Positions 38,605-51,670 are shown, counted from the stretch's first letter. The stretch: DNA of 64,000 nucleotides from Paraburkholderia sprentiae WSM5005 (GCF_001865575.2 NZ_CP017562.2:2480001-2544000); one strand, 5' to 3'. Notes: generated from the sequence alone by a model not told the origin. Numbers and translations: made by a program.

Positions 38605-40155
38605 TCAACTCATCGATAGTTGCAGATGCAGTTGCGAACGCGCCGGGCCGCCACCGTCGATCGCGTCGCTGGCCGCGTCGCGATCAGATTGCGACGATGG
38701 CGCGAGACGCGCGCTTTCGATGCGGTCGAGGTACTCGGTCGTGATGTCGCCGGTCACGTAGTTGCCGTCGAAGCACGACGCCTCGAACTCCTTCAGGGCC
38801 GGGTTGATATCGCGCACCGCCTGCTTCAGCGCGTCGACGTCTTGGTACACGAGGTGATCCGCGCCGATCATGCGCGCGACTTCCTCGTCCGAGCGGCCAT
38901 GCGCGACCAGTTCACCGCGCGTCGGCATATCGATGCCGTAGACGTTCGGGAATTTCACCGGCGGCGCCGCCGACGCGAAGATCACCTTGTTCGCGCCCGC
39001 ATCGCGCGCCATCTGCACGATCTCATGAGACGTCGTGCCGCGCACGATCGAGTCGTCGACGATCAGCACGTTCTTGCCCTTGAACTCGATGTTCATCGCA
39101 TTCAGCTTCTGGCGCACCGACTTCTTGCGCACCGCCTGACCCGGCATGATGAAGGTACGGCCCACGTAGCGGTTCTTGAAGAAGCCCTCGCGATACTCGA
39201 CGCCGAGCTTCTTCGCGACCTGCATCGCGGCCGGGCGCGACGAATCGGGAATCGGCATCACTACGTCGATCGCGACGTCGGGCAGTTCGCGCCTGATCTT
39301 CTCGGCGAGATAGTCGCCCATGCGCAGACGCACGTTGTAGACAGGCACGCCATCGAGCACCGAATCCGGACGCGCCAGATACACGAGTTCGAAGATGCAG
39401 GGGTTCAAGCTCGGGGTCGTCGCGCATTGCTGCGAATGCAGCTGGCCTTCGGCGTCGATGAAAATCGCCTCGCCCGGCTGTACGTCGCGCACGAATTCGA
39501 AACCGATGCCTTCGATCGCCACCGATTCGGACGCCAGCATCCACTCGACGCCCTCTGCCGTTTCCTGCTTGCCCAGGCACAGCGGACGGATACCGAACGG
39601 GTCGCGGAAACCGAGCAGGCCGTAGCCGGCGATCAGCGAAACGATCGCGTACGAGCCGCGCACCCGGCGATGCACACCCGACACCGCTTTGAACAGCGCA
39701 GCCGGATCGAGCTGCAAACCCGAGCTCGACAGTTGCAGCTCGTGCGCGAGCACGTTGAGCAGCACTTCGGTATCGGAATTGGTGTTCACATGGCGCCGAT
39801 CGATGCGGAACATCTCGTCTTTCAGCTGCTGCCAGTTCGTCAGATTGCCGTTGTGCGCGAGGATGATGCCGAACGGCGCGTTCACGTAGAAGGGTTGCGC
39901 TTCTTCTTCGCTCGACGCCGAACCGGCGGTCGGATAACGGACCTGGCCGATGCCCGTGGTGCCCGGCAGGCTGCGCATGTTGCGCGTGCGGAACACGTCG
40001 CGCACCATGCCGTTGGCCTTGTGCATGTGGAAATTGCTGCCGTTCGCCGTCGCGATGCCGGCGGCGTCCTGACCGCGATGCTGCAGAAGCAGCAGGCTGT
40101 CATAGATCAGCTGGTTGACCGGAGAGCGGGAAACTACACCTACGATGCCGCACAT
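38605..40155 (-). CDS. purF: Amidophosphoribosyltransferase
   Basis: A 516-aa enzyme that makes phosphoribosylamine from PRPP and glutamine, the first step of purine synthesis. Cys2 (MCGIVGVV) is the N-terminal nucleophile of the glutaminase domain; the PRPP loop VLIVDDSIVRGTTS is in the C-terminal phosphoribosyltransferase domain. No propeptide precedes Cys2. It follows cvpA by 88 bases, the same pairing as in E. coli, and is the last gene before a strong terminator. Confidence 0.97.
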   Translation of the reverse strand: MCGIVGVVSRSPVNQLIYDSLLLLQHRGQDAAGIATANGSNFHMHKANGMVRDVFRTRNMRSLPGTTGIGQVRYPTAGSASSEEEAQPFYVNAPFGIILAHNGNLTNWQQLKDEMFRIDRRHVNTNSDTEVLLNVLAHELQLSSSGLQLDPAALFKAVSGVHRRVRGSYAIVSLIAGYGLLGFRDPFGIRPLCLGKQETAEGVEWMLASESVAIEGIGFEFVRDVQPGEAIFIDAEGQLHSQQCATTPSLNPCIFELVYLARPDSVLDGVPVYNVRLRMGDYLAEKIRRELPDVAIDVVMPIPDSSRPAAMQVAKKLGVEYREGFFKNRYVGRTFIMPGQAVRKKSVRQKLNAMNIEFKGKNVLIVDDSIVRGTTSHEIVQMARDAGANKVIFASAAPPVKFPNVYGIDMPTRGELVAHGRSDEEVARMIGADHLVYQDVDALKQAVRDINPALKEFEASCFDGNYVTGDITTEYLDRIESARLAPSSQSDRDAASDAIDGGGPARSQLHLQLSMS

Positions 40156-40244
40156 GGCATGTCCTTCAAAGGTACGAAATTCGTGATGGCGACCGGTGCG
40201 TATGACCGCGCCCGCGCTTTGATGCGACGGAACGCGCTACGACG

Positions 40245-40796
40245 TCAAGGCAGCCGGTATGCGCCGGAGTCCTGTTGCGCGTTGCTCGGGGCACCCGGAT
40301 CGTCCACATGGACGTAAGCGGCAAGCGCCCCGGGGAGCAGCGGCTTCATTGCGTGAACGCCCGCAACCGCGTACGGACGAAGCAGCGCGTTGCGCCAGAA
40401 TTCCTGTTTGGGCAGTTCGGTCAAGCCTGCGAGGGCGACCAGAATCAGCACCAGAACGACCCCACGCACGAGGCCGAACATCAAACCGAGCGAGCGGTCT
40501 GCAGCGCCCAGTCCCGTGACCTGCACGAGCCGGCTGAGCAGCGCGCTCACCACGCTCGTGACCAGCACCACGCCGATCACCACGAGCGAGAAAGCGAGCA
40601 GCCACTGCGTCAACGCGCCGCCCGGCCAGTTGGATGGAACATACGGGACCACGTAGCCCACGAACTCGCAAGCGATGAAAAACGCCGCGACCCAGCCGAT
40701 CAAACCAAACACTTCCGACAGTAAACCGCGCCAGGCGCCTCGAAGCGCCGACAAACCGATCACCGCCATTACAGCGTAGTCGAAGGCAGTGAACAT
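40245..40796 (-). CDS. cvpA: CvpA-family membrane protein
   Basis: A 183-aa protein with four hydrophobic segments (about 5-22, 28-52, 62-85, 103-125). The opening FDYAVMAVIGLSALRGAWRG and LIGWVAAFFIACEF are typical of CvpA, originally tied to colicin V production and more widely to envelope stress. The open frame extends 36 codons upstream into the SPOR gene, but the ATG before FTAFDYAV is the family start. It sits directly before purF. Confidence 0.92.
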   Translation of the reverse strand: MFTAFDYAVMAVIGLSALRGAWRGLLSEVFGLIGWVAAFFIACEFVGYVVPYVPSNWPGGALTQWLLAFSLVVIGVVLVTSVVSALLSRLVQVTGLGAADRSLGLMFGLVRGVVLVLILVALAGLTELPKQEFWRNALLRPYAVAGVHAMKPLLPGALAAYVHVDDPGAPSNAQQDSGAYRLP

Positions 40797-40803
40797 CGCT
40801 CGC

Positions 40804-41742
40804 TTACTGTGCGCTGCCGCCGTTCGCGCCCGACACGAGGCCCGCCTCGCGGACCTTCGCGACAGCGGCGGTGGCCGCGGCGCGGTCGGCGAACGGGCCG
40901 GCACGCAGCAGTGTCAGGGTCGAGCCGTCGGCTTGCTTCCGACGCTCCGTATATGTGGGTACGCCAGCCGCTTTCAACTTGGCGGCCCAATTGCGCGCGT
41001 TCGTTTCGTTCGCGAAGGCGCCGAGCTGCACCGCGAATCGGTTGCCCGGCGGCGAGGCCGGCGTGGCGGCGTTCGCGTCGGCATTGGCGGTGGCCGCATT
41101 CGGGTCGTCTTCGCTCGACGCCGACGGCGCGGGTGCCTTGGTCGGTTTGGGGGCGGCAGTGGGCGCGGTGTTGGCGGCGAGCGACTGAGTTTGCGGCTTC
41201 GCGGCGGGCTTGGGTGTCGCGGCGCTAACGGTGCCGTTCGCAGCAGACGAAGTCGTGCCCTGTTTGGCTGCTGTCGATTGAGTCGATTGGGTCGGCTTCG
41301 TGGTGGAGGCCGAAGCCGACGCCGCGGTCGTTGCCGGCGCGAGACTGGACGCGGCGACACCCGTGTCGGCGGCCGACGGATTGTCCGGTGCGACGCCGGC
41401 TTGCACGTCTTCGTTCGCGGTGGATTTGGAGAGCTTCGGTGCGGGCCGATTGGGAATATCGATCGAGATGTCGTCGGTGACAGGCTTCGGATGAGAATCC
41501 AGCACCATCGGCAGGATGATCACCGCCGCAACGACCAGTGCGATTGCCCCGACGAGCCGGCGCCGCGCGCGCTGTTTTTCCGGCAGCGTGGGGTCGAGCA
41601 GCATTGCGTCTGCATCGACGTTGCGCTCGGTGCGGCGGGTGCGCCGCTCGACGCGCTCGCCCCGGGCGGGCCGATTGGAACTGGTGTTTGCGCCGCGCCG
41701 GTTGGGCGCGTCGTCTTTCTTGCCGAACGAGAAAATTCCCAT
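40804..41742 (-). CDS. SPOR-domain membrane protein (DedD-like)
   Basis: A 312-aa single-pass protein: a basic cytoplasmic N-tail, one transmembrane helix (LVGAIALVVAAVIILPMVLD, about 62-81), a long Ala/Thr/Pro/Ser-rich periplasmic linker (about 100-235) and a C-terminal SPOR domain beginning FAVQLGAFANETNARNWAAK. SPOR domains bind denuded septal peptidoglycan, so a cell-division role is likely. The folC-SPOR-cvpA-purF order matches the folC-dedD-cvpA-purF order of E. coli. Confidence 0.9.
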   Translation of the reverse strand: MGIFSFGKKDDAPNRRGANTSSNRPARGERVERRTRRTERNVDADAMLLDPTLPEKQRARRRLVGAIALVVAAVIILPMVLDSHPKPVTDDISIDIPNRPAPKLSKSTANEDVQAGVAPDNPSAADTGVAASSLAPATTAASASASTTKPTQSTQSTAAKQGTTSSAANGTVSAATPKPAAKPQTQSLAANTAPTAAPKPTKAPAPSASSEDDPNAATANADANAATPASPPGNRFAVQLGAFANETNARNWAAKLKAAGVPTYTERRKQADGSTLTLLRAGPFADRAAATAAVAKVREAGLVSGANGGSAQ

Positions 41743-41771
41743 GAATCGCTTGGTTCGAGCCTGGTGGCCGC

Positions 41772-43091
41772 TCAGTGTTGCTGCGATTTCCGGTAGGCCA
41801 TCACGCCCGCTACCGTATAGAAACTGCCGAAAACCACGATTCTATCATTCTCTGACGCACGTTTTAGCGCGTCCTGGAAAGCCTGTGCCGGTGTCGGGTA
41901 ACGCGTGACGCTGTTGTCGGCGCTGTCTTCCACGCCGAGCTCGCGCAACGCGGTTTCCAGCTCTTGCGCGGACGCGGCCCGTGGGGTTGGCAGATCGGTC
42001 ACACACCAGTGATCGATCTCGCCTTTCAGATGATTGAGCACCCCCGCGATGTCCTTGTCGCGCATCGCACCGAACACCGCGTACGTGTACGGGAAAAAGC
42101 CCATGTTGCCGAGATTCTGCCCGAGCACTGCGGCTGCATGTGGGTTGTGGCCAACGTCGAGCACGATGGACGGCTTGCCCGGCAGCACCTGGAAACGGCC
42201 CGGCAGATCCACGTTGGCGATGCCGAGCCGGATGTCCTGTGCCGACACCGGCAGACGGTCGCGCAAAGCTTCGAGTCCGGCCAGCGCCGCCGACGTGTTG
42301 ATCAGCTGATTCGCGCCGCGCAGTGACGGGTAGGCGAGCGCCGAGCGCCGCAGCGTCGGCCCGACATAGCTCCACTGCTGGCGCTCGCTGCCGGCCTGAC
42401 CTTCATAACGGAAATCCCGGCCGAATAGCCACAATTGCGCGCCGATCTCGGCCGCGTGATCGATCAGCGATTGCGGCGGCACCGGGTCCGCACAGATCGC
42501 AGGCTTGCCGGGGCGGAAAATGCCGGCTTTTTCGAACGCGATTTTTTCGCGTGTGTCGCCGAGATAGTTGGTGTGGTCAATATCGATGCTCGTGATGATC
42601 GCGCAGTCGGTATCGAGGATATTGACGGCGTCGAGACGGCCGCCGAGGCCGACTTCGAAAATCACCACGTCGAGGCCGCGCGACGCGAATAGGCTCATGA
42701 TCGCGAGCGTCGTGAATTCAAAATAGGTCAGCGTAACCGGTTTCGCGAGGCTCAGGCGCGCGGCTTCGACGGCTTCGAAGTGCGGCAGCAGATCTGCGTC
42801 GCTTGCCATTGCGCCGTTGATACGCGCGCGCTCGTTGAACGATAGCAGATGCGGTGACGTATGGCAGCCGACCGTATAGCCCGCGCGCAGCAGGATCGCT
42901 TCGAGAATCGCGCAGGTCGACCCTTTGCCGTTCGTGCCGCCGACCGTGATGATCGGGCAGGCGAACGACAGCTGCATCGCATCGCGTACCTGGGAGATGC
43001 GAGTCAAACCCATGTCGATGCCGACCGGATGCGCGGATTCAAGGTGCGTGAGCCACGCGTCGAGGGTGGGGAATGTCGTCATCGGGTGCAT
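41772..43091 (-). CDS. folC: Folylpolyglutamate/dihydrofolate synthase
   Basis: A 439-aa Mur-ligase-fold enzyme that makes dihydrofolate and adds glutamates to folates. The P-loop is GGTNGKGST at residues 51-59; the folate loop and the C-terminal domain with LDVGHNPHAA are present. An ATG three codons downstream (43082) is an equally good start; neither has a strong ribosome-binding site. Between accD and the SPOR gene. Confidence 0.95.
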   Translation of the reverse strand: MHPMTTFPTLDAWLTHLESAHPVGIDMGLTRISQVRDAMQLSFACPIITVGGTNGKGSTCAILEAILLRAGYTVGCHTSPHLLSFNERARINGAMASDADLLPHFEAVEAARLSLAKPVTLTYFEFTTLAIMSLFASRGLDVVIFEVGLGGRLDAVNILDTDCAIITSIDIDHTNYLGDTREKIAFEKAGIFRPGKPAICADPVPPQSLIDHAAEIGAQLWLFGRDFRYEGQAGSERQQWSYVGPTLRRSALAYPSLRGANQLINTSAALAGLEALRDRLPVSAQDIRLGIANVDLPGRFQVLPGKPSIVLDVGHNPHAAAVLGQNLGNMGFFPYTYAVFGAMRDKDIAGVLNHLKGEIDHWCVTDLPTPRAASAQELETALRELGVEDSADNSVTRYPTPAQAFQDALKRASENDRIVVFGSFYTVAGVMAYRKSQQH

Positions 43092-43411
43092 CTTGAGTGA
43101 GTCGCGGTGGTTCGGTTCTGCTGTGCTGCAAGAGGTGATGGTCAGGCGGTTCCGATCGGGGATCGCGCACCGCCCGACGATCGTGGACGGAAGCCGTCGC
43201 GCGGTTTATGCGCACAAACCCGTGCTTCGAGCCGCGCCAGCTTCGGCTTGACCGCCGCCTCCGCATCGCAGGCGACCGTAATTATCCCGGAAATGACAGC
43301 GCGCCGCTTGATTGCTCACGCGGCGCGCTATTTTTTGATTGCTTCGCCGGCCGCCGCAGCGTCTTTTCGACAGCGCGGCGAAAGGGCGGCAAATTCGGTG
43401 CTGTGCGGCTT
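43092..43411. other. Intergenic region between folC and accD
   Basis: 320 bases with no protein gene of credible start and composition. It contains one strong plus-strand terminator (43298-43336). See the finding on a possible small RNA. Confidence 0.6.
43298..43336 (+). terminator. Plus-strand intrinsic terminator with no upstream plus-strand gene
   Basis: AGCGCGCCGC and GCGGCGCGCT form a perfect 10-bp stem with a 12-base loop, followed by A and six Ts on the plus strand. All protein genes around it are on the minus strand. Read from the minus strand it has no T run, so it is not a normal terminator of accD. Confidence 0.8.
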
Positions 43412-44284
43412 TTACGCGACCGCGTCCGCCGGCTGATGGCTCAGTAGCGCCAGCAATTGCGCGATCTCCTCACGCAGCTTGCGACGATCGACGATCATGT
43501 CGATCGCGCCCTTCTGCAGCAGGAACTCGGCGCGCTGGAAGCCTTCCGGCAGCTTCTCGCGCACAGTCTGTTCGATCACGCGCGGACCGGCAAAGCCGAT
43601 CAGCGCCTTCGGTTCGGCGATCACGACGTCGCCGAGGAACGCGAAACTCGCGGACACGCCGCCCATCGTCGGGTCGGTCAGCACCGAGATGAACGGCAGT
43701 TTGGCCTCGGCCAGCTTCGTCAGCATCGCGGTGGTCTTGGCCATCTGCATCAGCGATAACAGGCTTTCCTGCATCCGCGCGCCGCCCGAAGCCGTAAAGC
43801 AAATGAACGGCACTTTCTGTTCGAGCGCGTTCTGTGCGCCGCGCGCGAAACGCTCGCCAACCACTGAACCCATCGAGCCGCCCATGAACGAGAACTCGAA
43901 GTTCGCCACCACGACCGGCAGCGTGTGAATCGCGCCGCCCATCACGACCATTGCGTCGGTTTCGTCCGTTTCGTCCATCGCCTCTTTCAGGCGCTCGGGA
44001 TACTTGCGGCTGTCTTTGAACTTCAGCGCGTCGACCGGAACGATTTCCTGGCCGATTTCGTAGCGGCCTTCCGGATCGAGCAGGCCGTCGAGCCGCTCAC
44101 GCGCGCCGATGCGCATGTGATGGTCGCATTTCGGGCAAACATGCAAATTGGCTTCGACGTCGTTGCGATATAGCACGGCTTCGCACGACGGGCACTTGAT
44201 CCACAGGCCTTCCGGAATTCCCTTGCGGTTCTTCGGGTCGGTTTGTTTGATTTTTGGCGGAAGCAGCTTATCGAGCCAGCTCAT
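43412..44284 (-). CDS. accD: Acetyl-CoA carboxylase carboxyltransferase subunit beta
   Basis: A 290-aa subunit that, with AccA, transfers carboxyl from biotin to acetyl-CoA for fatty acid synthesis. A four-cysteine zinc finger is at Cys31, Cys34, Cys50 and Cys53. The crotonase-like core includes [20 protein letters not shown] and [20 protein letters not shown]. Downstream of trpA by 78 bases, as in other beta-proteobacteria. Confidence 0.97.
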   Translation of the reverse strand: MSWLDKLLPPKIKQTDPKNRKGIPEGLWIKCPSCEAVLYRNDVEANLHVCPKCDHHMRIGARERLDGLLDPEGRYEIGQEIVPVDALKFKDSRKYPERLKEAMDETDETDAMVVMGGAIHTLPVVVANFEFSFMGGSMGSVVGERFARGAQNALEQKVPFICFTASGGARMQESLLSLMQMAKTTAMLTKLAEAKLPFISVLTDPTMGGVSASFAFLGDVVIAEPKALIGFAGPRVIEQTVREKLPEGFQRAEFLLQKGAIDMIVDRRKLREEIAQLLALLSHQPADAVA

Positions 44285-44362
44285 AGGGAATCCTTCTGGG
44301 TCAGCAGTCGCGCGAACGGCGGGACAAGCCCGCCGCTCACGTTACCGCGACAAAAATAACTG

Positions 44363-45175
44363 TTATCGGGCGGTCGCGACGCTATCGAGCGCCTCGCGCA
44401 CTTCAGCAACGAAACGCGTGAGCGTCTCGACAGCCGCGTCGGGCGCTGCCTGTTCGAGCAATTGAACGATACGGCTGCCGATCACGACGGCATCGGCCAC
44501 CTCGCCCACCGCGCGCGCGGTTTGCGCGTCGCGAATGCCGAAACCGACGCCCACCGGCAGGGGGACGCGCGACTTGATGGCCGGGATTTTACTCGCGATG
44601 CTGGAAACGTCCAGATTCGCGGCGCCGGTGACCCCTTTCAGCGACACATAGTAGACGTAGCCGCTGGCGATCCGGCCAACCTCCGCGATGCGTTCGTCGG
44701 TCGAAGTGGGTGCGAGCAAAAAGATCGGATCGATACCGGCGGATTGCATCTGACCGGCGAAGTCAGCGCACTCTTCGGGCGGATAATCGACCACCAGTAC
44801 GCCATCGACACCGGCCTCCTTCGCTGCTTTCGCGAAGCCCTCGGCGCCCATTCTCTCGATGGGATTCGCGTAGCCCATCAGGACGACCGGGGTTTTGTCG
44901 TTGGTTTCGCGGAAGCGCTTGACGTCGGCCAGCACGTGGCGCAGCGACACGCCCTTTGCGAGCGCGCGTTCAGATGACTGCTGTATCACCGGACCGTCGG
45001 CCATCGGGTCAGAAAACGGCACGCCAAGTTCAATCACATCGGCGCCGCCGGCGGCGAGCGCGTGCATGAATTCGACCGTGCGAGCCGGGTCCGGGTCGCC
45101 AGCGGTCATGAACGGGATCAAGCCTTTCTTACCTTGTGCGGACAGCGCGGCAAACGTGTTCTTGATACGGGACAT
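44363..45175 (-). CDS. trpA: Tryptophan synthase alpha chain
   Basis: A 270-aa TIM barrel that splits indole-3-glycerol phosphate and passes indole to TrpB. Catalytic Glu49 (ELGVPFSDP) and Asp60 (ADGP) match the classical numbering. It is separated from trpB by a DNA methyltransferase gene rather than adjoining it. Confidence 0.97.
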   Translation of the reverse strand: MSRIKNTFAALSAQGKKGLIPFMTAGDPDPARTVEFMHALAAGGADVIELGVPFSDPMADGPVIQQSSERALAKGVSLRHVLADVKRFRETNDKTPVVLMGYANPIERMGAEGFAKAAKEAGVDGVLVVDYPPEECADFAGQMQSAGIDPIFLLAPTSTDERIAEVGRIASGYVYYVSLKGVTGAANLDVSSIASKIPAIKSRVPLPVGVGFGIRDAQTARAVGEVADAVVIGSRIVQLLEQAAPDAAVETLTRFVAEVREALDSVATAR

Positions 45176-45255
45176 GGAAATATTCTCGAATTAGGGCTAC
45201 TGCGCACTCATCGCAGCGCGCTTTTCAGCGAATTTAGCGGCGCATTGCGCGCGTT

Positions 45256-46170
45256 TCACTGCATCTCGGTCGACCGCTGCACTTTCGGCTTAGCTCGGGA
45301 CCGCCGCGGCACAGCAGGCGTAGCGGCGGCGCTGACGCGCTCGCGCGCTATTGCGCAATAGCTCTCGTTGATCTCATAGCCGACGAATTCGCGCTGATGA
45401 CGGACGCAAGCGACTGCGGTAGTGCCGCTGCCCATGAACGGGTCGAGCACGCGGCCGCCCTTTGGACAGCTGGACAGCACCATCCGCTCGACGATTTCCA
45501 GAGGTTTCTGGGTCGGGTGCGCGACACGCTCGGCGTGCTGCCGATGCAGACGCGACACCGACCAGAGATCCTTCGGATTATAGCCAAGCTCCAACCACTT
45601 GCTTCCCTCGAACAACTTACGCGAACGCGCCTTCTTCGTAACTGCGTCATATGGGATGCGGACGGGATCGAGATCGAAGAAGTAGTCCTTCGACACCGCG
45701 AAAAAACCGATATTGTCGTGCACCGACGTAAAGCGGCGCGTGGTGCCGCCCATACTCGGCACGCGCCGGTCCCAGACGATTTCGTTGATCATCGTGAGTT
45801 TCGTCTTCAGGAAACTGAAGATTTCCGGCGCGTACTGCCAGGTGCAGAAAATGTAGAGCGACCCCGTCGGCTTGAGCTTCGGTACGGCAAGCTCGAGCCA
45901 GCCACGCGTCCAGACGAGAAATTCCTCGCCCGTGCGCATGTCGGAGTCGTTGCCATAGTCCTTCCCCAGCCCGTAAGGCGGATCGCAGACGATCAGGTCG
46001 ATCGACTCGTCGGGAATGTTCGCTACATCGGTCAGAAAGTCGCGGTTCAGCAACTGAATGTCGGCCGGCACCTGCGCGAGCAGCGGTGCAGATGCCGCGG
46101 CCGCCGGTACCTCGGCGGCCGGACTCGTGGTTTCAATCGCCGGCTGCGGCTCGTCGAACTCGTCGCGCAT
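45256..46170 (-). CDS. Orphan DNA methyltransferase inside the trp operon
   Basis: A 304-aa amino-methyltransferase (adenine-N6 or cytosine-N4). The catalytic motif DPPYG begins at residue 63 and the SAM-binding motif LDPFMGSGTT ends at 251, the IV-before-I order of the beta class. The target region between them includes WDRRVPSMGGTTRR. No restriction endonuclease is adjacent, so it is solitary. It starts nine bases after trpB and is followed by trpA, so it should be expressed with tryptophan genes. The N-terminal 35 residues are Ala/Pro rich. The recognition sequence cannot be read from the protein. Confidence 0.9.
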   Translation of the reverse strand: MRDEFDEPQPAIETTSPAAEVPAAAASAPLLAQVPADIQLLNRDFLTDVANIPDESIDLIVCDPPYGLGKDYGNDSDMRTGEEFLVWTRGWLELAVPKLKPTGSLYIFCTWQYAPEIFSFLKTKLTMINEIVWDRRVPSMGGTTRRFTSVHDNIGFFAVSKDYFFDLDPVRIPYDAVTKKARSRKLFEGSKWLELGYNPKDLWSVSRLHRQHAERVAHPTQKPLEIVERMVLSSCPKGGRVLDPFMGSGTTAVACVRHQREFVGYEINESYCAIARERVSAAATPAVPRRSRAKPKVQRSTEMQ

Positions 46171-46179
46171 CGTCGCGGC

Positions 46180-47373
46180 TCAGAACTGGATACCCGATCG
46201 CTCGGCGACCGTGTGCATGTCCTTGTCGCCGCGGCCCGACAGGTTGACCAGCAGGGCCTTGTCTTTCGACAACGTCGGCGCGAGCTTCGTAGCGTAAGCA
46301 AGCGCGTGGCTCGACTCCAGCGCGGGAATAATGCCCTCGATGCGACAGCAATCGTGGAAGGCCTTGAGCGCTTCTTCGTCGGTAATGCCGACATATTGCG
46401 CACGATTGATCTCTTTCAGCCACGCGTGCTCGGGTCCGACGCCCGGATAGTCGAGACCTGCCGACACCGAATGCGTCTCGATGATCTGGCCGTCTTCATC
46501 CTGCAGCAGATACGTACGATTGCCGTGCAACACACCGGGGCTGCCGCCGATTAGCGATGCCGCGTGACGGCCCGTGTCGATGCCGTCGCCGGCAGCTTCG
46601 ACGCCGATCAACTGCACGGAACTATCGTCGATGTAGGGATAGAAAATACCCATCGCGTTCGAACCGCCGCCGACGCACGCAATCACGGCGTCAGGCTGAC
46701 GGCCGGCGAGTTCGGGCATCTGCACGCGGCATTCGTCGCCGATCACACGCTGGAAATCGCGCACCATCATCGGATACGGATGCGGGCCCGCAACCGTGCC
46801 GATGATGTAGAACGTGTTTTCCACGTTGGTGACCCAGTCGCGCATCGCTTCGTTGAGGGCGTCCTTCAACGTGCGCGAACCCGATTCGACCGGGACAACC
46901 GTCGCGCCGAGCAGTTTCATGCGGTACACGTTGGCCGCCTGGCGGCGTACATCCTCGGCGCCCATATAGACGACGCACTCCATACCGAAGCGCGCGCAGA
47001 TCGTCGCCGTGGCCACGCCGTGTTGACCGGCACCGGTCTCCGCGATCACGCGCGGCTTGCCCATGCGCTTAGCCAACAGCGCCTGACCGATCACATTGTT
47101 GATCTTGTGCGCGCCCGTGTGATTCAGATCTTCACGCTTTAGATAAACCTGCGCGCCGCCGAGCAATTCGCTCCAGCGCTGCGCGTGATAAATCGGGGAC
47201 GGGCGACCTACGAAGTACTTCAGTTCGCGCTCGTATTCAGCGACGAATTCCGGGTCTTTCTGATATTTCTCGTACGCTTCACGCAGCTCGTCGAGTGCGG
47301 AAAACAGAGTTTCGGCGACGAACACGCCGCCAAACTGGCCGAAGTGGCCCCTCTCGTCAGGCAAGTTGTACAT
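46180..47373 (-). CDS. trpB: Tryptophan synthase beta chain
   Basis: A 397-aa PLP enzyme that joins indole and serine. The PLP lysine is Lys90 in HTGAHKINN; the phosphate-binding glycine loop is GGGSNAMG. The preferred ATG begins MYNLPDERG and has AGAAGA nine bases upstream; a GTG three codons earlier overlaps that site and is less likely. It follows trpF by 60 bases and precedes the methyltransferase. Confidence 0.97.
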   Translation of the reverse strand: MYNLPDERGHFGQFGGVFVAETLFSALDELREAYEKYQKDPEFVAEYERELKYFVGRPSPIYHAQRWSELLGGAQVYLKREDLNHTGAHKINNVIGQALLAKRMGKPRVIAETGAGQHGVATATICARFGMECVVYMGAEDVRRQAANVYRMKLLGATVVPVESGSRTLKDALNEAMRDWVTNVENTFYIIGTVAGPHPYPMMVRDFQRVIGDECRVQMPELAGRQPDAVIACVGGGSNAMGIFYPYIDDSSVQLIGVEAAGDGIDTGRHAASLIGGSPGVLHGNRTYLLQDEDGQIIETHSVSAGLDYPGVGPEHAWLKEINRAQYVGITDEEALKAFHDCCRIEGIIPALESSHALAYATKLAPTLSKDKALLVNLSGRGDKDMHTVAERSGIQF

Positions 47374-47433
47374 AGTGATCACTCTTCTCAGGATGGCTCG
47401 CGGCTTTCGTCGGAAAGCGTCCGCGAGCCTGAA

Positions 47434-48165
47434 TCATTCAGCGTCCGCGGCGTGCACCGCGCGTACGAACGCCGCCATCCGGGCGTGATCCTTCACGCCC
47501 CGGGCGCCCGGTACTTCGATGCCGCTCGAGACATCGACCGCGTACGGGCGCACGCGATGGATCGCATCACTGACGTTTTGCGCGTTCAACCCACCACTCA
47601 AAACGGCCCGATGCGCGAGCCCTGCTGGAATAAGTGACCAATCGAAAACCTTCCCGCCGCCGCCGTAGCCTTCGACATGCGTGTCGAATAGAAGAGCACT
47701 GGCTGCCGCATAGTTGAACGCCGATTTTACCAAATCGGCCGATGGAGTATCCGTCGCCACCCTCAACGCGCGCAACCAAGGCAAACCCGCAACGCCGGCG
47801 AGCGTCTCGCACTGCGCCGGCGTCTCGTCGCCGTGGAACTGCAACAGCGTCAGGTTCACGTTGCTCGCGACTTCGTGGACCCATTCGGGCGTCGCGTTGA
47901 CGAACAGACCGACGACCGACACGAATGGCGGCACATCATGTACGAGCTCGACCGCTTGCGCGACGCTCACCGAGCGCGCACTCGGCGGATAGAAGACGAG
48001 GCCGATCGCGTCGGCGCCGAGATCGATCGCGTGGGCTATGTCGGCGGGCTTGGAAAGCCCGCACAGCTTGATGCGCGTGCGGTGCGGCACGCTTTGCAGG
48101 GCGGTGGCATCGGCCTGGTTGGCGGGGTTCTCTGCTGTTTTCATGTTTGCGGTTGCTCGGTCCAT
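47434..48165 (-). CDS. trpF: Phosphoribosylanthranilate isomerase
   Basis: A 243-aa TIM barrel for the third step of tryptophan synthesis. The general-base Cys is in [10 protein letters not shown] and the general-acid Asp in [10 protein letters not shown]. The N-terminus is extended by about 30 residues compared with compact TrpF. Three starts are possible: 48177, 48165 with GGAG six bases upstream (chosen), and 48144, which overlaps the truA stop as ATGA. All give the same catalytic domain. Confidence 0.94.
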   Translation of the reverse strand: MDRATANMKTAENPANQADATALQSVPHRTRIKLCGLSKPADIAHAIDLGADAIGLVFYPPSARSVSVAQAVELVHDVPPFVSVVGLFVNATPEWVHEVASNVNLTLLQFHGDETPAQCETLAGVAGLPWLRALRVATDTPSADLVKSAFNYAAASALLFDTHVEGYGGGGKVFDWSLIPAGLAHRAVLSGGLNAQNVSDAIHRVRPYAVDVSSGIEVPGARGVKDHARMAAFVRAVHAADAE

Positions 48166-48949
48166 ACGCTGCTCCATGGCACGCTGCCCGTCGACGGGTC
48201 CGGCACGCCGAATTGCTCAGGATAGCCCACTTGCGCGAGGTACAGGCCGTCGGGCATGAAGGTCGGCGCCGCGCAATCGCGGCTGCGGCTCGCGAGCACG
48301 TCGGCCATCCACGCGGCCGGGCGGCGGCCGCTGCCGATTTCGATCAGACAGCCCATCACGTTGCGCACCATGTGATGCAGGAAGGCGTTCGCGCGAAAGC
48401 GGAAATGCACGAAGTTGCCGTGCCGTTTGACGTCGATCCGGTACAAGTGCTTGAACGGCGTCTTCGACTGGCATTGCGACGAACGAAACGCCGAAAAGTC
48501 GTGCTCGCCGATCAAGTGCTCGGCGGCCGAGCGCATCGCGTCGACGTCGAGCGGCGTGTGCACCCAGCCCGCGCGCGTCGTGAGCAGCGGCGAGCGTACC
48601 GGACTTACGTATAGCAAGTAGTAGTAAGTCCGCTCGAATGCCGAAAACCGCGCGTGGAAATCGTCGGGCATCGGCTTGGCCCATTGCACGCCGATCGTCT
48701 TCGGCAAAAACGCGTTCGGCCCGCGCACCCAGGAGATGTCGACGCGATCGAGTTCGGTGTCGAAATGCACGACCTGGCCCAAACCGTGCACACCGCGGTC
48801 GGTGCGGCCGGCCACGACCGTCTGCACGGGCGTGCGCGCGAATTCGCGCAGCGCCCGTTCGAGCGCGTCCTGCACCGTGTTGCCATGCGGCTGCGACTGC
48901 CATCCGGCGAACGCCGCGCCGTCGTACTGCACGCCTAATGCGATGCGCT

Positions 48950-48953
<4 letters not shown>
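48141..48953 (-). CDS. truA: tRNA pseudouridine(38-40) synthase
   Basis: A 270-aa enzyme that makes pseudouridine at positions 38-40 of the anticodon stem. The catalytic Asp52 is in [10 protein letters not shown]. Start is a GTG that overlaps the stop of the fimV-like gene (GTGA). Its 3' end overlaps trpF. The fimV-truA-trpF linkage is common in beta-proteobacteria. Confidence 0.95.
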
Positions 48954-51532
<2,579 letters not shown>

Positions 51533-51605
51533 CGGGACTCCTGGCGCGTCAGCGCGCAGCCTTTTTTGCGAGTGAATTGAGACAAGATAATCGGAGCACA
51601 CAATG

Positions 51606-51633
51606 AAAAAAGCGCCGCGCAAGCGCGACGCTT
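51606..51633 (-). terminator. Intrinsic terminator after asd
   Basis: On the minus strand an 11-bp stem with one mismatch and a two-base loop region ends in six Ts. It lies about 40 bases beyond the asd stop and separates asd from the fimV-like gene. Confidence 0.75.
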
Positions 51634-51670
51634 CTTGAGTTATCTACGCGTCGTGAGCGCGTAGTTTACT

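Noticed and set aside
43298..43336. Reading this hairpin as the terminator of accD
   Set aside because: On the minus strand it is not followed by Ts; the T run is on the plus strand.
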